Part shown: positions 1 to 8,995 of the stretch, piece by piece
Layout: every line of letters starts with the position of its first letter
How positions within the stretch are numbered: the stretch's first letter is position 1
NCBI RefSeq assembly: GCF_000332135.1
Contig: NZ_KB235896.1
Location: forward strand, 4,967,356-5,031,355
DNA: 64,000 bases
Direction: 5' to 3'
Origin: Anabaena sp. PCC 7108
GTDB taxonomy: Bacteria; Cyanobacteriota; Cyanobacteriia; Cyanobacteriales; Nostocaceae
Program-made: the position numbers and the translations under genes
The notes under the pieces: model-generated
The model's database searches: none
What the model saw: only the letters and a program-made list of their open reading frames with translations
What the model was told of the DNA's origin: nothing

Positions 1-16
1 AAAGAGGAGATTTACA

Positions 17-130
17 GTGGTTGAACCCCTACTGTCAGGTATTGTGTTAGGTCTGATTGTCGTCACCCTTAGTGGACTGTTTTATGCTGCTTACAGGCAA
101 TATAAGCGCCCGAACGAGTTGGGAGGCTAA
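17..130 (+). CDS. petG: Cytochrome b6f complex subunit V (PetG)
   Basis: A 37-codon ORF starts with GTG behind a good ribosome-binding sequence (GAGGAGA, 9 bases upstream) and ends in TAA. The product begins [13 protein letters not shown], has one hydrophobic helix (about residues 4-26) and ends in a basic-polar tail [11 protein letters not shown]. PetG is normally 37 residues and is one of the small one-helix subunits needed for assembly and stability of the thylakoid cytochrome b6f complex. Length, helix position and tail all match the family. The gene converges on rsmD. Confidence 0.95.
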   Translation: MVEPLLSGIVLGLIVVTLSGLFYAAYRQYKRPNELGG

Positions 131-206
131 AACTGAGTATTGAGTCCTGAGTTATGAGTAGTGGGGAGCTAGAAACAGTTGAAATCTAAATCAACCTAGC
201 ACCCCA

Positions 207-767
207 TCACTCCATCTCTTCTAATTCCATACTTTTGTAAAAAGTTAGCGCTGTTTTGCCATAAACTTTTTGATGGCATATCTTCCAATTAGGGATTTCT
301 GGTGGTGTCCAAGCTTGAGGACTATGTTCAACGGCTATTTCTCCATCAGCATCTAAAATTTGGTAATCAGCTATCGCTTCTAAAACTGGCTCATATAACC
401 CACTGGCATAAGGCGGATCAAAATATATTCTGTCAAATTGCTTACCCGATAAATTTTTTAACTGCTGGATCACGTTTCCTCTTAATACCTCAAATTTTTG
501 ATTGGAATTAGCTACCATCTGCCAGTTTTGTTGGATTATTCCACAGGCTTTACTAGATTGTTCAATTCCTACGACCAATCTAGCTCCCCTGCATAAAGCC
601 TCTGCGCCCATTGAACCACTACCGGCGCACAAATCCAGCCAGCAACAACCATCAATCTTCCCTTGCCAAATATTAAAAACTGCCTCCCGTACTCGCGCAC
701 TGGTGGGTCTGGTTTCTTGCCCTGGTAAAGTTTTAAGCAGTCGATTCCCGTAAATTCTCAGACTCAT
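207..767 (-). CDS. rsmD: 16S rRNA (guanine(966)-N2)-methyltransferase RsmD
   Basis: The 186-residue protein has the RsmD layout: N-terminal RPTSARVREAVFNIW, a Rossmann SAM-binding loop LDLCAGSGSMGAEAL at about residues 45-59, and the catalytic FDPPY motif at about residue 116. The family methylates G966 of 16S rRNA in the small ribosomal subunit. It lies 63 bases downstream of hisH on the same strand, so the two may be co-transcribed. The 76-base gap to the convergent petG contains a degenerate short repeat of the GAGTxxTGAGT type and no clear terminator. Confidence 0.93.
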   Translation of the reverse strand: MSLRIYGNRLLKTLPGQETRPTSARVREAVFNIWQGKIDGCCWLDLCAGSGSMGAEALCRGARLVVGIEQSSKACGIIQQNWQMVANSNQKFEVLRGNVIQQLKNLSGKQFDRIYFDPPYASGLYEPVLEAIADYQILDADGEIAVEHSPQAWTPPEIPNWKICHQKVYGKTALTFYKSMELEEME

Positions 768-830
768 TAGTTATTAGTCATTGGTCATTAGTTGTGATTT
801 TTAGACAACTGATAAAATTGCAAATTTTTA

Positions 831-1466
831 TTAAGCAGGAATCTTTTCGCGGACTTGAGCCACAAAATTAGATAAAACTTGCAATCCTATATTAGAGGAT
901 TTTTCGGGATGGAATTGGACTGCCATCAGGTTTTCATGAGCAATGGCAGCTGTCACAGTTTGATTACCATGAGTGACTGTTGCTGCTCGAATTTGCGGTT
1001 CAATGGGGTCAACATAGTAGGAATGGACAAAATAAACCCAAGGTTGGAAAGGTAAATGTTCCCACAAAATGCTTTTTGGTTGAGTAAGTTGTAGCTGATT
1101 CCAACCCATGTGGGGAATAGCAATACTTGGTTCTGAGCGAAATCTCCGCACTTTTCCACGCACAATTCCCAGTCCTGGTTGAGTCCCTTCGTCGCTGTAT
1201 TCAAACAAAATTTGCAGTCCTAGACAAATACCTAAGAAAGGTTTACCAGATGCGATCACATCTTTAATCGGTTGTTCTAAACCACGTGCTCGTAGGTGTT
1301 GTACTGCGGGATCAAATGCTCCCACTCCTGGCAGAACTATTGCATCTGCTTGTTCTAATTCCTTGGCTGAATAAGTTACTTTAGGAGTTGCCCCAGCTTT
1401 TTCTAAACCTTTGCAGACTGAGTGCAAATTTCCCATATCGTAATCTACGACTGCAATCACTGGCAT
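831..1466 (-). CDS. hisH: Imidazole glycerol phosphate synthase, glutaminase subunit HisH
   Basis: This 211-residue class I glutamine amidotransferase supplies ammonia to HisF in histidine biosynthesis. The nucleophile Cys81 lies in GICLGLQILFE, and the other triad residues are His186 and Glu188 in VQFHPEKS. The N-terminal DYDMGNLHSV and the oxyanion region LPGVGAF are also typical. The ATG is preceded by AAGGAG with 7-base spacing. No hisF is adjacent, as is common in cyanobacteria, where his genes are scattered. rsmD follows after 63 bases. Confidence 0.96.
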   Translation of the reverse strand: MPVIAVVDYDMGNLHSVCKGLEKAGATPKVTYSAKELEQADAIVLPGVGAFDPAVQHLRARGLEQPIKDVIASGKPFLGICLGLQILFEYSDEGTQPGLGIVRGKVRRFRSEPSIAIPHMGWNQLQLTQPKSILWEHLPFQPWVYFVHSYYVDPIEPQIRAATVTHGNQTVTAAIAHENLMAVQFHPEKSSNIGLQVLSNFVAQVREKIPA

Positions 1467-1535
1467 TTACCTGCTCCTTGTAAATTTATTAGGGAGGGCA
1501 TTTCATTTATATTCTAATTCTAATTAATATTTATT

Positions 1536-2096
1536 ATGCAGAAAAAAATACTATTAACTTCTTTTGACACTTGGCTGAGTGAACAACAGTCAAATTCTTC
1601 TGATGATTTGTTACTCGGATTAGCCAAAATGGCTTGTCTCCCTCATGATTTAATTTTTTTGGATCGACTACCCGTAGATGTTCAGCTTGCTAGTTCTTTA
1701 GTCATTGCCAAAATCAAGGAACTCCAACCTGATTACGTTATCTGTTGTGGTATGGCAGCAAGTCGATCAAAATTAAGTATCGAAGTCTTTGCTTGTATCG
1801 TGTCTGGACAGTCTACGGATATCTCATCTCTAGATTGTGCAGAAAGTTTTTGGCAAACAACTTTGCAAACTACTGTTAATGTTGAACAATTAGTAGCCGG
1901 AACAACCGTTGAGATTAGCTATGACTGTGGTAAGTTCGTCTGTGAATCACTTTATTATTTAGTATTGGAGTATCTAAAGCAATATCAACTACCCATTCCT
2001 TGCATCTTTGTCCACGTCCCAATTTTAAATCAAGAAAATTTGATAGAGATGATAGCTGAGTTTGTTTTGATTATTAACAAACTGACACATACTTGA
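1536..2096 (+). CDS. Pyroglutamyl-peptidase I-like protein (peptidase C15 family)
   Basis: The 186-residue protein aligns by eye with C15 pyrrolidone-carboxyl peptidases. It begins with KKILLTSFDTW, in place of the usual VTGFGPF loop. Candidate catalytic residues are Glu83 (SIEVFA), Cys136 (GKFVCESLYY) and His160 (IFVHVP), spaced as in the classical Glu81/Cys144/His168 triad. The family removes N-terminal pyroglutamate from peptides in the cytosol. The protein is shorter than typical members (about 200-215) and divergent in the substrate loop, so the exact substrate is uncertain. It is divergent from hisH. Confidence 0.75.
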   Translation: MQKKILLTSFDTWLSEQQSNSSDDLLLGLAKMACLPHDLIFLDRLPVDVQLASSLVIAKIKELQPDYVICCGMAASRSKLSIEVFACIVSGQSTDISSLDCAESFWQTTLQTTVNVEQLVAGTTVEISYDCGKFVCESLYYLVLEYLKQYQLPIPCIFVHVPILNQENLIEMIAEFVLIINKLTHT

Positions 2097-2199
2097 AGAA
2101 GGCAGTCTTGCGGAAGGGAAGATTTTTTTGATGTAGAATGCCTTTAATCCCGACCAATTAAGGGTTTTATAATTTTGAATAGTAAATTTTAAATTTTCT

Positions 2200-3567
2200 A
2201 TGTTGCCACTTTCACTTGCTTTTACTCTTGCTCAAGCGACTCCTGCAAGTCCCTTACCTGAAGAAGTTGTACAACCACAAGAAGTTCGTCCTTTACCAGG
2301 GCAGTTAGATAGTGTGCCGGTGTTTAATAGCAATAGTCCGGAATTGGTGTTAAAAGCAGGAATTTTACTTTCTACCTTTCCAAGAAATGGGAAAAAAGTA
2401 CCAACAGCACATTTAAATTTTCCTTTTCGGGGTCGGTTTGATATCTTTGCTCATCATGTTGCTAAAGCAGAACCAGCAGAAAATTTACGTTCTCTTTACC
2501 AGGGGATAATGTTGCATAACCCTGGTTCTAAATCGGTGAAAATCAATATCTTGCAAGCAGCAAGTTATTTAAGTCAACCAGATGCTCCATTTATTCAGTT
2601 ACCTTCTTTTCTGCCCAATAATGCGGGTACAGTGTTTGCAGGACCTGGTAGTAGGGTTATGTCTGATGTGCTAAGAGGAAGAAGACAAGCGATTTTCCCA
2701 GCCCAAATTGTTATTCCTCCAGGGGCAAGTCAGATGTTATTAAATTTACCAATTCCCGTGCAAGGATTGACACCACCAATCAATGGACGATCTACATTTA
2801 TGCGCTTGTCGAGTAATGGTAATGTTTACGCTGCTAGTTTAGCTATGTTTGCCCCTACAAATGCTGATGGTAGTGAACGTGCGCCAACTTTGGCAGAGTG
2901 GCAAAATTTACTAGATAATGGTGAATTATCTACACCCAGAGATAAAGTTCCAACTGCTCTGGAAGATAACAGTAAACCAAGAATTTATGGACGTGTAGCA
3001 GGTGTAGCGAGTGGTTCTCAATGGCGATCGCTCTTAGTCGATAATCCTAAAGTTAATTATTTGACAATTCCTCAAGTCGGTCAAGCTTTTTCTTACCCTT
3101 TAAGCACACTGCATGGTGGCACTTTTGGTACTGGTCAAATTCAAAGCGCACCTATGTTAGTCCGCTATCCTGATACGGCTTATCGCGCTCATGGCAATTA
3201 TGGAATTCAGTATAGTCTCAGGTTGCCTTTATACAATACAACTCAAAAACAGCAAACTGTAACTGTGTCGGTGCAAACTCCCATCAAAGAAGATCAGTTG
3301 AATAAATCAGGATTACGCTTTTTCACCACAGCAGCGCGTCAAGTTTTCTTTCGAGGAACAGTGCGAGTCCGTTATCAAGATGATCAAGGTAAACCAAAAA
3401 CTGAATTTGTACATTTAGTGCAAACCAGAGGTGAACAAGGGAAACCATTAGTATCATTAAATATGAAGTCAGGCGATCGCTCTTTAGTAGAAGTAGACTT
3501 TCTCTATCCTCCAGATGCTTCACCACCACAAGTATTAACTGTTTCAACTCAAGCTGAAAATAAGTAA
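2200..3567 (+). CDS. DUF3370 domain-containing protein
   Basis: This 455-residue protein starts with a short hydrophobic stretch (MLPLSLAFTLAQA) that could be a signal peptide, followed by a proline-rich segment. The rest looks like a beta-rich extracytoplasmic protein. I recognise it as the cyanobacterial DUF3370 family, with motifs such as LYQGIMLHNPGSK and RLSSNGNVYAASLAMFAP. The function is unknown; envelope or secreted localisation is an inference from the N-terminus. An in-frame stop lies shortly upstream of the chosen ATG. It stands alone between a C15 peptidase gene and a Uma2 gene. Confidence 0.75.
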   Translation: MLPLSLAFTLAQATPASPLPEEVVQPQEVRPLPGQLDSVPVFNSNSPELVLKAGILLSTFPRNGKKVPTAHLNFPFRGRFDIFAHHVAKAEPAENLRSLYQGIMLHNPGSKSVKINILQAASYLSQPDAPFIQLPSFLPNNAGTVFAGPGSRVMSDVLRGRRQAIFPAQIVIPPGASQMLLNLPIPVQGLTPPINGRSTFMRLSSNGNVYAASLAMFAPTNADGSERAPTLAEWQNLLDNGELSTPRDKVPTALEDNSKPRIYGRVAGVASGSQWRSLLVDNPKVNYLTIPQVGQAFSYPLSTLHGGTFGTGQIQSAPMLVRYPDTAYRAHGNYGIQYSLRLPLYNTTQKQQTVTVSVQTPIKEDQLNKSGLRFFTTAARQVFFRGTVRVRYQDDQGKPKTEFVHLVQTRGEQGKPLVSLNMKSGDRSLVEVDFLYPPDASPPQVLTVSTQAENK

Positions 3568-3613
3568 AATTATAAGTGTTTAACAGCAGACAATATTAAA
3601 AAGGAGATTGTCA

Positions 3614-4198
3614 ATGATTGCAAGTCCCAGTTATAGCTATATTTCCCCTGAAGAATATCTCCAAGAAGAAGAAACAAGTGCTATTAAGCATGAATACAGG
3701 AATGGAGATATTTACGCAATGGCAGGTGCAAGTAATACTCATGTGATTATTACTCTTAATATTGCTTCAATGCTCAGAAATCATCTGCGTGGGAGAGGCT
3801 GTCAGGCTTATATAGCAGACACTAAGGCTCATATAGAATCTATCGATACATATTACTACCCTGATGTTATGGTCAGTTGCGACGAAAGGGATAGAACCTT
3901 TAACAACTTTCTGCGTTATCCCTGTTTAATTATCGAGGTTTTATCTCCCACCACAGAAGGATTTGACAGAGGTGATAAATTTGCTGATTATCGAAATATT
4001 CAGTCGCTTGAAGAATATGTTTTAGTGAGTCAAACCCGGATTAACATAGAAGTTTTCCGCCGTAACCCAGAAGGACAATGGGTACTATATCCCTATGGAA
4101 AAGGGGAAAATATACATTTAGCTAGTGTAGATTTTAAGTGTGATGTTGCAGATGTGTATGAAGATGTTACTTTTGAAGCTCCGCAAGTGACAGAGTGA
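3614..4198 (+). CDS. Uma2 family restriction endonuclease-like protein (DUF820)
   Basis: The 194-residue protein has the Uma2/DUF820 pattern: an N-terminal YISPEEYLQEEE, then PDVMVSC, IIEVLSPTTEGFDRGDKFADY and LEEYVLVSQ. The Asp, Glu and Lys residues (PD...EVLS...DK) form the PD-(D/E)XK nuclease core. Members are greatly expanded in filamentous cyanobacteria; their substrates are unknown. I chose ATG 3614 because AAGGAG lies 7 bases upstream of it, whereas the in-frame TTG at 3608 is too close to that site. The stop is followed by a partial repeat resembling the GATAAGTGATTAGG element seen at 25.7 and 63.5 kb. Confidence 0.88.
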   Translation: MIASPSYSYISPEEYLQEEETSAIKHEYRNGDIYAMAGASNTHVIITLNIASMLRNHLRGRGCQAYIADTKAHIESIDTYYYPDVMVSCDERDRTFNNFLRYPCLIIEVLSPTTEGFDRGDKFADYRNIQSLEEYVLVSQTRINIEVFRRNPEGQWVLYPYGKGENIHLASVDFKCDVADVYEDVTFEAPQVTE

Positions 4199-4224
4199 TA
4201 TCATGTTCGCGTCAGCCCTAATTA

Positions 4225-5118
4225 TCAGTCTTTAACCGAACACAATGTCATTGCTAATTTCGCTGCACCTGCCATTCCTGCTGAGTTACCCAGTTCTGCG
4301 GGCAAAATTTGTAAACCTAGACGCGATGTAGGTAAAACCCGCTTTTCAATTTCTGCCTGCATAGATGGTAAAAAAAATTCAAAACTAGCACTAATACCAC
4401 CACCAATAATAATTGCTTGTGGTGTAAGTACATATATTAAACTCGTTAAACCAATTCCTAAATCTCTGCCATATTCTTGCCAAAAACTCAAAGCTTCAGC
4501 ATCTCCAGCTTCAGCAAGTGCGCCTAATTCTGCTGGTTCTTTACCAGTACAGCGACGAATAGCTGTCACGGACGCATACTGTTCTAAAGAACCTTGATTG
4601 CCACTATTACACATTGATCCGTTAGGATTTAAAGTAATTAAACCTAATTCTCCAGCCGCACCTTGATGTCCAACAAACAATTTACCATCGAGAATAATCG
4701 CACCACCAACCCCAGTTCCTAAAGTTAGCAAAATCAAATTTTGAAAGTGACGACCGGCACCTAACCAAGCTTCCCCTAAACCTGCACAGTTAGCGTCATT
4801 AGCAAGGATGGTTGGTTTACCAGTTTTGGCTTCTAACCAATCTGCTAAGGGAACATCATGCCATCCAGATAGGTTAATGGCAACTTTAGCAATGCGTCCA
4901 GTTGCGTCCGCAGGGCCAGGAGTTCCCACACCTATAGCTATAGTTTGATTATCTGGGTCAATTTGAGCGATCGCATCTACCATCTGCATCATTACTGCTG
5001 CCGGTGTTGCAGGTTGGGGAGTTGCTACTGTTAAAGATTGTAAACAAGTACCATCTGCTGTAAAACGCCCCAGCTTAATCGCTGTTCCCCCCAAATCAAT
5101 ACCAATTACTTGCTGCAC
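4225..5118 (-). CDS. ROK family sugar kinase (glucokinase-like)
   Basis: The product (297 residues from GTG 5118) opens with the phosphate-binding loop VIGIDLGGTAIKLG. It has the second ATP loop LTLGTGVGGAIILDGKL, the substrate region NDANCAGLGEAWLGAG and HQGAAGELG. ROK kinases phosphorylate glucose or related sugars using ATP. The zinc motif usually written CxCGxxGCxE is degenerate here (CNSGNQGSLE), with two cysteines replaced by serine. Start choice: GTG 5118 has GGGA 9 bases upstream and places DLGGT at the usual position; TTG codons at 5136 and 5157 would add about 13 residues. Confidence 0.85.
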   Translation of the reverse strand: MQQVIGIDLGGTAIKLGRFTADGTCLQSLTVATPQPATPAAVMMQMVDAIAQIDPDNQTIAIGVGTPGPADATGRIAKVAINLSGWHDVPLADWLEAKTGKPTILANDANCAGLGEAWLGAGRHFQNLILLTLGTGVGGAIILDGKLFVGHQGAAGELGLITLNPNGSMCNSGNQGSLEQYASVTAIRRCTGKEPAELGALAEAGDAEALSFWQEYGRDLGIGLTSLIYVLTPQAIIIGGGISASFEFFLPSMQAEIEKRVLPTSRLGLQILPAELGNSAGMAGAAKLAMTLCSVKD

Positions 5119-5511
5119 AAGGCTTATTCCCAAATCTTTATTGTAGATAAAACCCAAAAATCATCCTCATCATACCAACTTTTGAGTTCTGGTTATGGCA
5201 CTTCCCATAATAGTGAAACTCTAACTGGTTGGCATCTTCATCATTTTAGTTATCCTCGAAACTTTACTGAAGATATATTCATCAATAGTAAAAATTTATT
5301 AAACCTGCTGCAACTAGCAGGTATCAATTAAAAAGGGATATCTGACAGGACTTACGCAAAATATCTCTCAAACCCTCATTCCTCTGTGTTCTCTGTGCCT
5401 CTGTGGTTCGTTTATTCCATAGCTTGTGCGTAAGTCCCATCTGAGACAAAATACTTTACAGTTACGCAAACAAAATGTAACTTGGGCTTTGTGGATGCCA
5501 ATAATCCCTAT
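5119..5511. other. Intergenic region with a MITE-like element
   Basis: This 393-base gap lies upstream of the ROK kinase (minus) and downstream of a small minus-strand ORF. A 73-codon plus-strand reading frame here has no recognisable features and overlaps the kinase start, so it is not called. The only structured part is the inverted-repeat element at 5348-5437. The rest is AT-rich and probably holds the kinase promoter. Confidence 0.6.
5348..5437. repeat. MITE-like element, GGACTTACGCA terminal inverted repeats
   Basis: A 90-bp element is bounded by GGACTTACGCAA and TTGTGCGTAAGTCC, which are inverted copies. About 50 bases of its left half match, in opposite orientation, the element at 60431-60532 (TCTCxxAAACxCTxATTCCTC). 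It contains no ORF. Such small elements with ACTTACGCA ends are common in Nostocales genomes. Confidence in the repeat is high; that it is transposase-mobilised is inference. Confidence 0.8.
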
Positions 5512-5673
5512 TCATTTGAGGTTACTAATCATTTGCACATTAGCAACTCCGTAAGAATTGTTGCTTCCCTGTTTCCACCCTGTGACTGGTGTACCTGTTA
5601 AAATTCCAGAAAGGGCAACAGAAAGCATTAACCCACCAGCAGCCGCAGCAATTAAGGAAATGTTATCTTTCAC
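5512..5673 (-). CDS. Small hydrophobic protein, 53 residues, hypothetical
   Basis: A 53-codon ORF starts with GTG (GAGAG 7 bases upstream) and stops with TGA. The product begins MKDNISLIAAAAGGLMLSVA, giving one hydrophobic helix or signal-like segment (residues 5-27), then a short polar tail TGWKQGSNNSYGVANVQMI. The reading frame is too short for usual ORF filters. Codon use resembles its neighbours. I recall similar small proteins in Nostocales, but no function can be assigned. It ends 66 bases upstream of the ABC permease start region on the same strand order. Confidence 0.6.
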   Translation of the reverse strand: MKDNISLIAAAAGGLMLSVALSGILTGTPVTGWKQGSNNSYGVANVQMISNLK

Positions 5674-5738
5674 AGAAATCTCTCAGTTTATTAGTTGTCT
5701 ATTCTTTCATGACTAGCAAGAACCGGGTTTTTCTCCCC

Positions 5739-6635
5739 CTACTTGCGAATACTATTTTCTCTTCTCAGACGGGGATTGACAAACTCGTTTAACCCTTCAC
5801 CAAGTAGGGATAACCCTACAACTAGGAATGTCATCGCTGAACCAGGGAAAAGTGTAGTCCACCAAATACCTGTGGGTAGTGCTTCTAGGGCTTGTTTTAA
5901 ATCGTATCCCCATTCAGGGACTTCTTCTGGTAATCCCAAACCCAAAAATCCTAAACCGCCTAAAACTAATATGGCATCTGCGGCGTTAAGGGTAAAGAGG
6001 ACGGGTACGCTTTGAATGACATTAAAAAATAGATAGCGGGATAATACAACCCATGTGGAAGCCCCCATTGCTTGCGCGGCTTCAATGTAGACTTCGGTTT
6101 TAACACTGACGGTGTGGTTGCGAACTACGCGATAATATTGGGGTATGTAGGCGATACTAATAGCGATCGCAGCATTCAAGATTCCTCTCCCCACCACAAA
6201 TGCCAGTGTGACGGAAAGTAATAATCCTGGTAAGGTGTAGATGCTATCCATGAAAAACAGCAATATCTTATCTAATCTTCCACCTAGATAACCACTTACC
6301 ATCCCCAAAGGTACACCAATCACCATACTCAGTGTGGTTGCCAAAATCACTACTTGCAATGCGGCTTGCACACCAAATACAGTCCGGGAAAATACATCAT
6401 AACCTAAGCGACTTGTGCCGAACCAATGTTTAAGTGAAGGTGCTTCATGAATGGGGTTAGAGAGAAATTCTTTAGGATTTTGTAGCCATCCCCAAGCCTG
6501 AAATACAGGTGCTAAGAAGGCTAAAAAAATGCAAAATAGAGTAATTCCTAACCCAATCAGCATTAATCTCTGAGAAAGGCTAGGATTTTTGCTGAATTTG
6601 AAAAAATTAGGTAATTGGCGTTTTGTAATGGTCAC
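5739..6635 (-). CDS. ABC transporter permease, DppC/OppC (peptide/nickel) family
   Basis: The product (298 residues from GTG 6635) has an N-terminal membrane helix (LIGLGITLFCIFLAFLAPVF), a periplasmic segment (SLKHWFGTSRLGYDVFSRTVFG) and a BPD_transp_1 domain of about five helices. The permease EAA loop is seen in EAAQAMGASTWVVLSRYLF. It would pair with a DppB-type permease, two ATPases and a substrate-binding protein for peptide or metal-chelate import, none of which is adjacent. The in-frame TTG at 6671 is possible; GTG 6635 is preceded by AGAAAG. It lies downstream of the TonB receptor gene in the same direction. Confidence 0.85.
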   Translation of the reverse strand: MTITKRQLPNFFKFSKNPSLSQRLMLIGLGITLFCIFLAFLAPVFQAWGWLQNPKEFLSNPIHEAPSLKHWFGTSRLGYDVFSRTVFGVQAALQVVILATTLSMVIGVPLGMVSGYLGGRLDKILLFFMDSIYTLPGLLLSVTLAFVVGRGILNAAIAISIAYIPQYYRVVRNHTVSVKTEVYIEAAQAMGASTWVVLSRYLFFNVIQSVPVLFTLNAADAILVLGGLGFLGLGLPEEVPEWGYDLKQALEALPTGIWWTTLFPGSAMTFLVVGLSLLGEGLNEFVNPRLRRENSIRK

Positions 6636-6763
6636 GTTGCTTTCTATTAAAACCAGCCTATCAATTAGCAAATACTTTAGCAGATTGTCAACGCTACATT
6701 AAATAATCAGATACCCGACTTCTCTAAAAATTCGGGAATCTGCTGCTTTGGATGGGGGCGAAA

Positions 6764-8848
6764 TTAGATATTTGCAGTTAAACCAACTCGAAAAGTAAAC
6801 CCAGGACTATAAATACGATTAACTCGCTCATATTGCTCACCGAGTAAATTTTCCAAATAAATAATCAACCCCAAATTTTTACTGACAGGAATCCGACCAC
6901 TCAAATCAAAATTCACAAAAGACGCTGAGAAGTCTGTATTTTTATCACCACCAGCAGTATTGGTATAAACAGAGCGACGGGAACCACTATTATAAGTCAC
7001 ATACATATTAGCTTGCCATCCCGCCTTTTCATAACCAATTCCAGCTTGAAGTAAAGAGTAAGGAATTAACCCTAATTGTAATCCTTTTTCAGTTCCAGTT
7101 TTAATTTGGGCATCTGTATAAGTGTAGTTGAGAAAAGTTGACCATTCACGAGCAATTTTTAATTGCAATGCTGCTTCTAAACCATTGGTATCTACTAAGC
7201 CAATATTTTCCCATCTCCCACTAATTACTCCTAACCGATTATCTAAACTACTGCCAAAATATGTAAACTGTCCCAGCAAATTATTAGACAATCTCACATC
7301 CACTCCCGCAGTCCAAGCTGAACCAGTTTCTGGTTTTAAATCTGGGTTTGGTTGCCAAGCATGAACAGTATCATAAACATATAACTGATCTAAACCAGGA
7401 TTCCGTTGCGCTCCTGCCCAACTGCCACGCACAGCAACGGCTGGATTCACAGCATAACGTAAGCCAAAACTAGGGTTAAGATAATTACCAAACTGCTCAT
7501 CAAAGCTTTGTCTTAGCCCTAAATCAACTTGAAAAGCATCGCTAATATTCCAAGTATTGACAGCAAATAAAGCTGTATTTAAGAGGCTGCGATTTTCTTT
7601 TTCGTTGTTGGCAATTCTATTAGGTGCTGTACTAAAAACATCACCACTTAAATCAGTATTTTTTAAATCTAAACCCCAATGCAACTGATTATTAGGGCTA
7701 AGTTTCCAATCATGATCTACTCTGGCTGTAATTTGTTGAGTATCTAAAATCCCGCTGCGGTAAAATGTACCTGCGGTAGGACCATAAGTGCTAAAGTAAT
7801 CTTGGTTATAACCAATAGAAGTTGTTAAATTAGAGTTTTCTCCCTTACCAAGTCGAGTTTTCCAAGATAAACCAATATTCAAACCATCATGATCAAGTCT
7901 GTCTTTTTGTAACGGGAACCCGAAATAAATTAAACCTCGACGACTACTCAGTGCAGTCACATCTAAATTGACCGAATTTTTGGGATCTAAATCTACACCA
8001 ATGCTGCCAAAATAAGTGCTTGTAGCTGTATCTGCATTCGATAAAAACCCTTGAGCATCACGGTTTGCTGCTCCCACAGGTACACGATAACGGTTATCGA
8101 TAAAGTATCTTTCAAAGCTAAAGTTGTACTTGACTGCACCAGATGAACCACCATAAGTTATCTGTTGATTATTTAAATTTAATGAGCCAAATTCTGCACT
8201 AGCATTTAATTTAGGTTTACCATCACCTTCTTTAGTAATGATATTGACAACTCCCCCAAAAGCCGATGAACCATATAAAGAGGAAGCAGCCCCACTATAC
8301 AACTCAACTCTTTCTATAGCTTCTATAGGAATACTATTTAAGTCAGTTGCACCATGATATGTGTTAATATTACTATTAATTGGTCTACCATTAATCAGAA
8401 ATACAGATTGGTTAATTGATGCACCCCGGTAATATGTACCTGTGTGAATATCTGCACCATGTCCGACATCATTGATCGCAAAACCTGGCATTCTTTTCAA
8501 AATATCAGCAACGCTGGTTGCACCCTGTTTTTGAATTTCTTCTTTTTCAATTACATAAGTGGGTGTAGATTCAGGTAAAGGGTCTTTTTCACCAATTGTT
8601 TCTATAGAGATATCTGCATCATTTGTGGGAGTTAAATCTGCTTCTGGTTGAGTTTCTTCCTTAACTTCAGTTGATGCTGGTTGTTGAGTTAATAATTCAG
8701 CATTTGTTGCGGGTAATTCAATTTCACTTAAACTAGGAATCTCAGAATTTACTACACTATTTTCAGTTCTATTATTAACAGCAACAGCAGGAAAGGCTAC
8801 CAGTAAGCTCAATAAAGAAACTGGCAGGAAAACAAAACTCTGATTCAT
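6764..8848 (-). CDS. TonB-dependent outer-membrane receptor
   Basis: The 694-residue protein has a signal peptide (residues 1-24), a low-complexity acidic linker, a plug domain at about 95-215 (SVADILKRMPGF, YRGASINQSVFLINGRPI, IERVELYSGAASSLYG, GGVVNIITK) and a 22-strand barrel to the C-terminus. It lacks an AMIN domain. The plug is of the BtuB/heme-receptor style rather than the FhuA style, so the ligand (cobalamin, heme or metal chelate) cannot be read from the sequence. The gene for a TonB protein lies just upstream (147-base gap) on the same strand, suggesting one uptake unit. Confidence 0.93.
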   Translation of the reverse strand: MNQSFVFLPVSLLSLLVAFPAVAVNNRTENSVVNSEIPSLSEIELPATNAELLTQQPASTEVKEETQPEADLTPTNDADISIETIGEKDPLPESTPTYVIEKEEIQKQGATSVADILKRMPGFAINDVGHGADIHTGTYYRGASINQSVFLINGRPINSNINTYHGATDLNSIPIEAIERVELYSGAASSLYGSSAFGGVVNIITKEGDGKPKLNASAEFGSLNLNNQQITYGGSSGAVKYNFSFERYFIDNRYRVPVGAANRDAQGFLSNADTATSTYFGSIGVDLDPKNSVNLDVTALSSRRGLIYFGFPLQKDRLDHDGLNIGLSWKTRLGKGENSNLTTSIGYNQDYFSTYGPTAGTFYRSGILDTQQITARVDHDWKLSPNNQLHWGLDLKNTDLSGDVFSTAPNRIANNEKENRSLLNTALFAVNTWNISDAFQVDLGLRQSFDEQFGNYLNPSFGLRYAVNPAVAVRGSWAGAQRNPGLDQLYVYDTVHAWQPNPDLKPETGSAWTAGVDVRLSNNLLGQFTYFGSSLDNRLGVISGRWENIGLVDTNGLEAALQLKIAREWSTFLNYTYTDAQIKTGTEKGLQLGLIPYSLLQAGIGYEKAGWQANMYVTYNSGSRRSVYTNTAGGDKNTDFSASFVNFDLSGRIPVSKNLGLIIYLENLLGEQYERVNRIYSPGFTFRVGLTANI

Positions 8849-8995
8849 CTTCTTAACTCACACCCGGTAAAAACAATTACTATGTGAGATTTACCTTATT
8901 AATATAAAAACTGTCAAAAGACAAGGTGTCATACTTGAATTAATTAATACTCAAATATCCAACTTCTCTAAAAAATCAGGTATCTTTAATGATGA

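Noticed and set aside
5110-5331. 73-codon plus-strand ORF
   Set aside because: It overlaps the ROK kinase start, has no family resemblance and lacks a ribosome-binding site.
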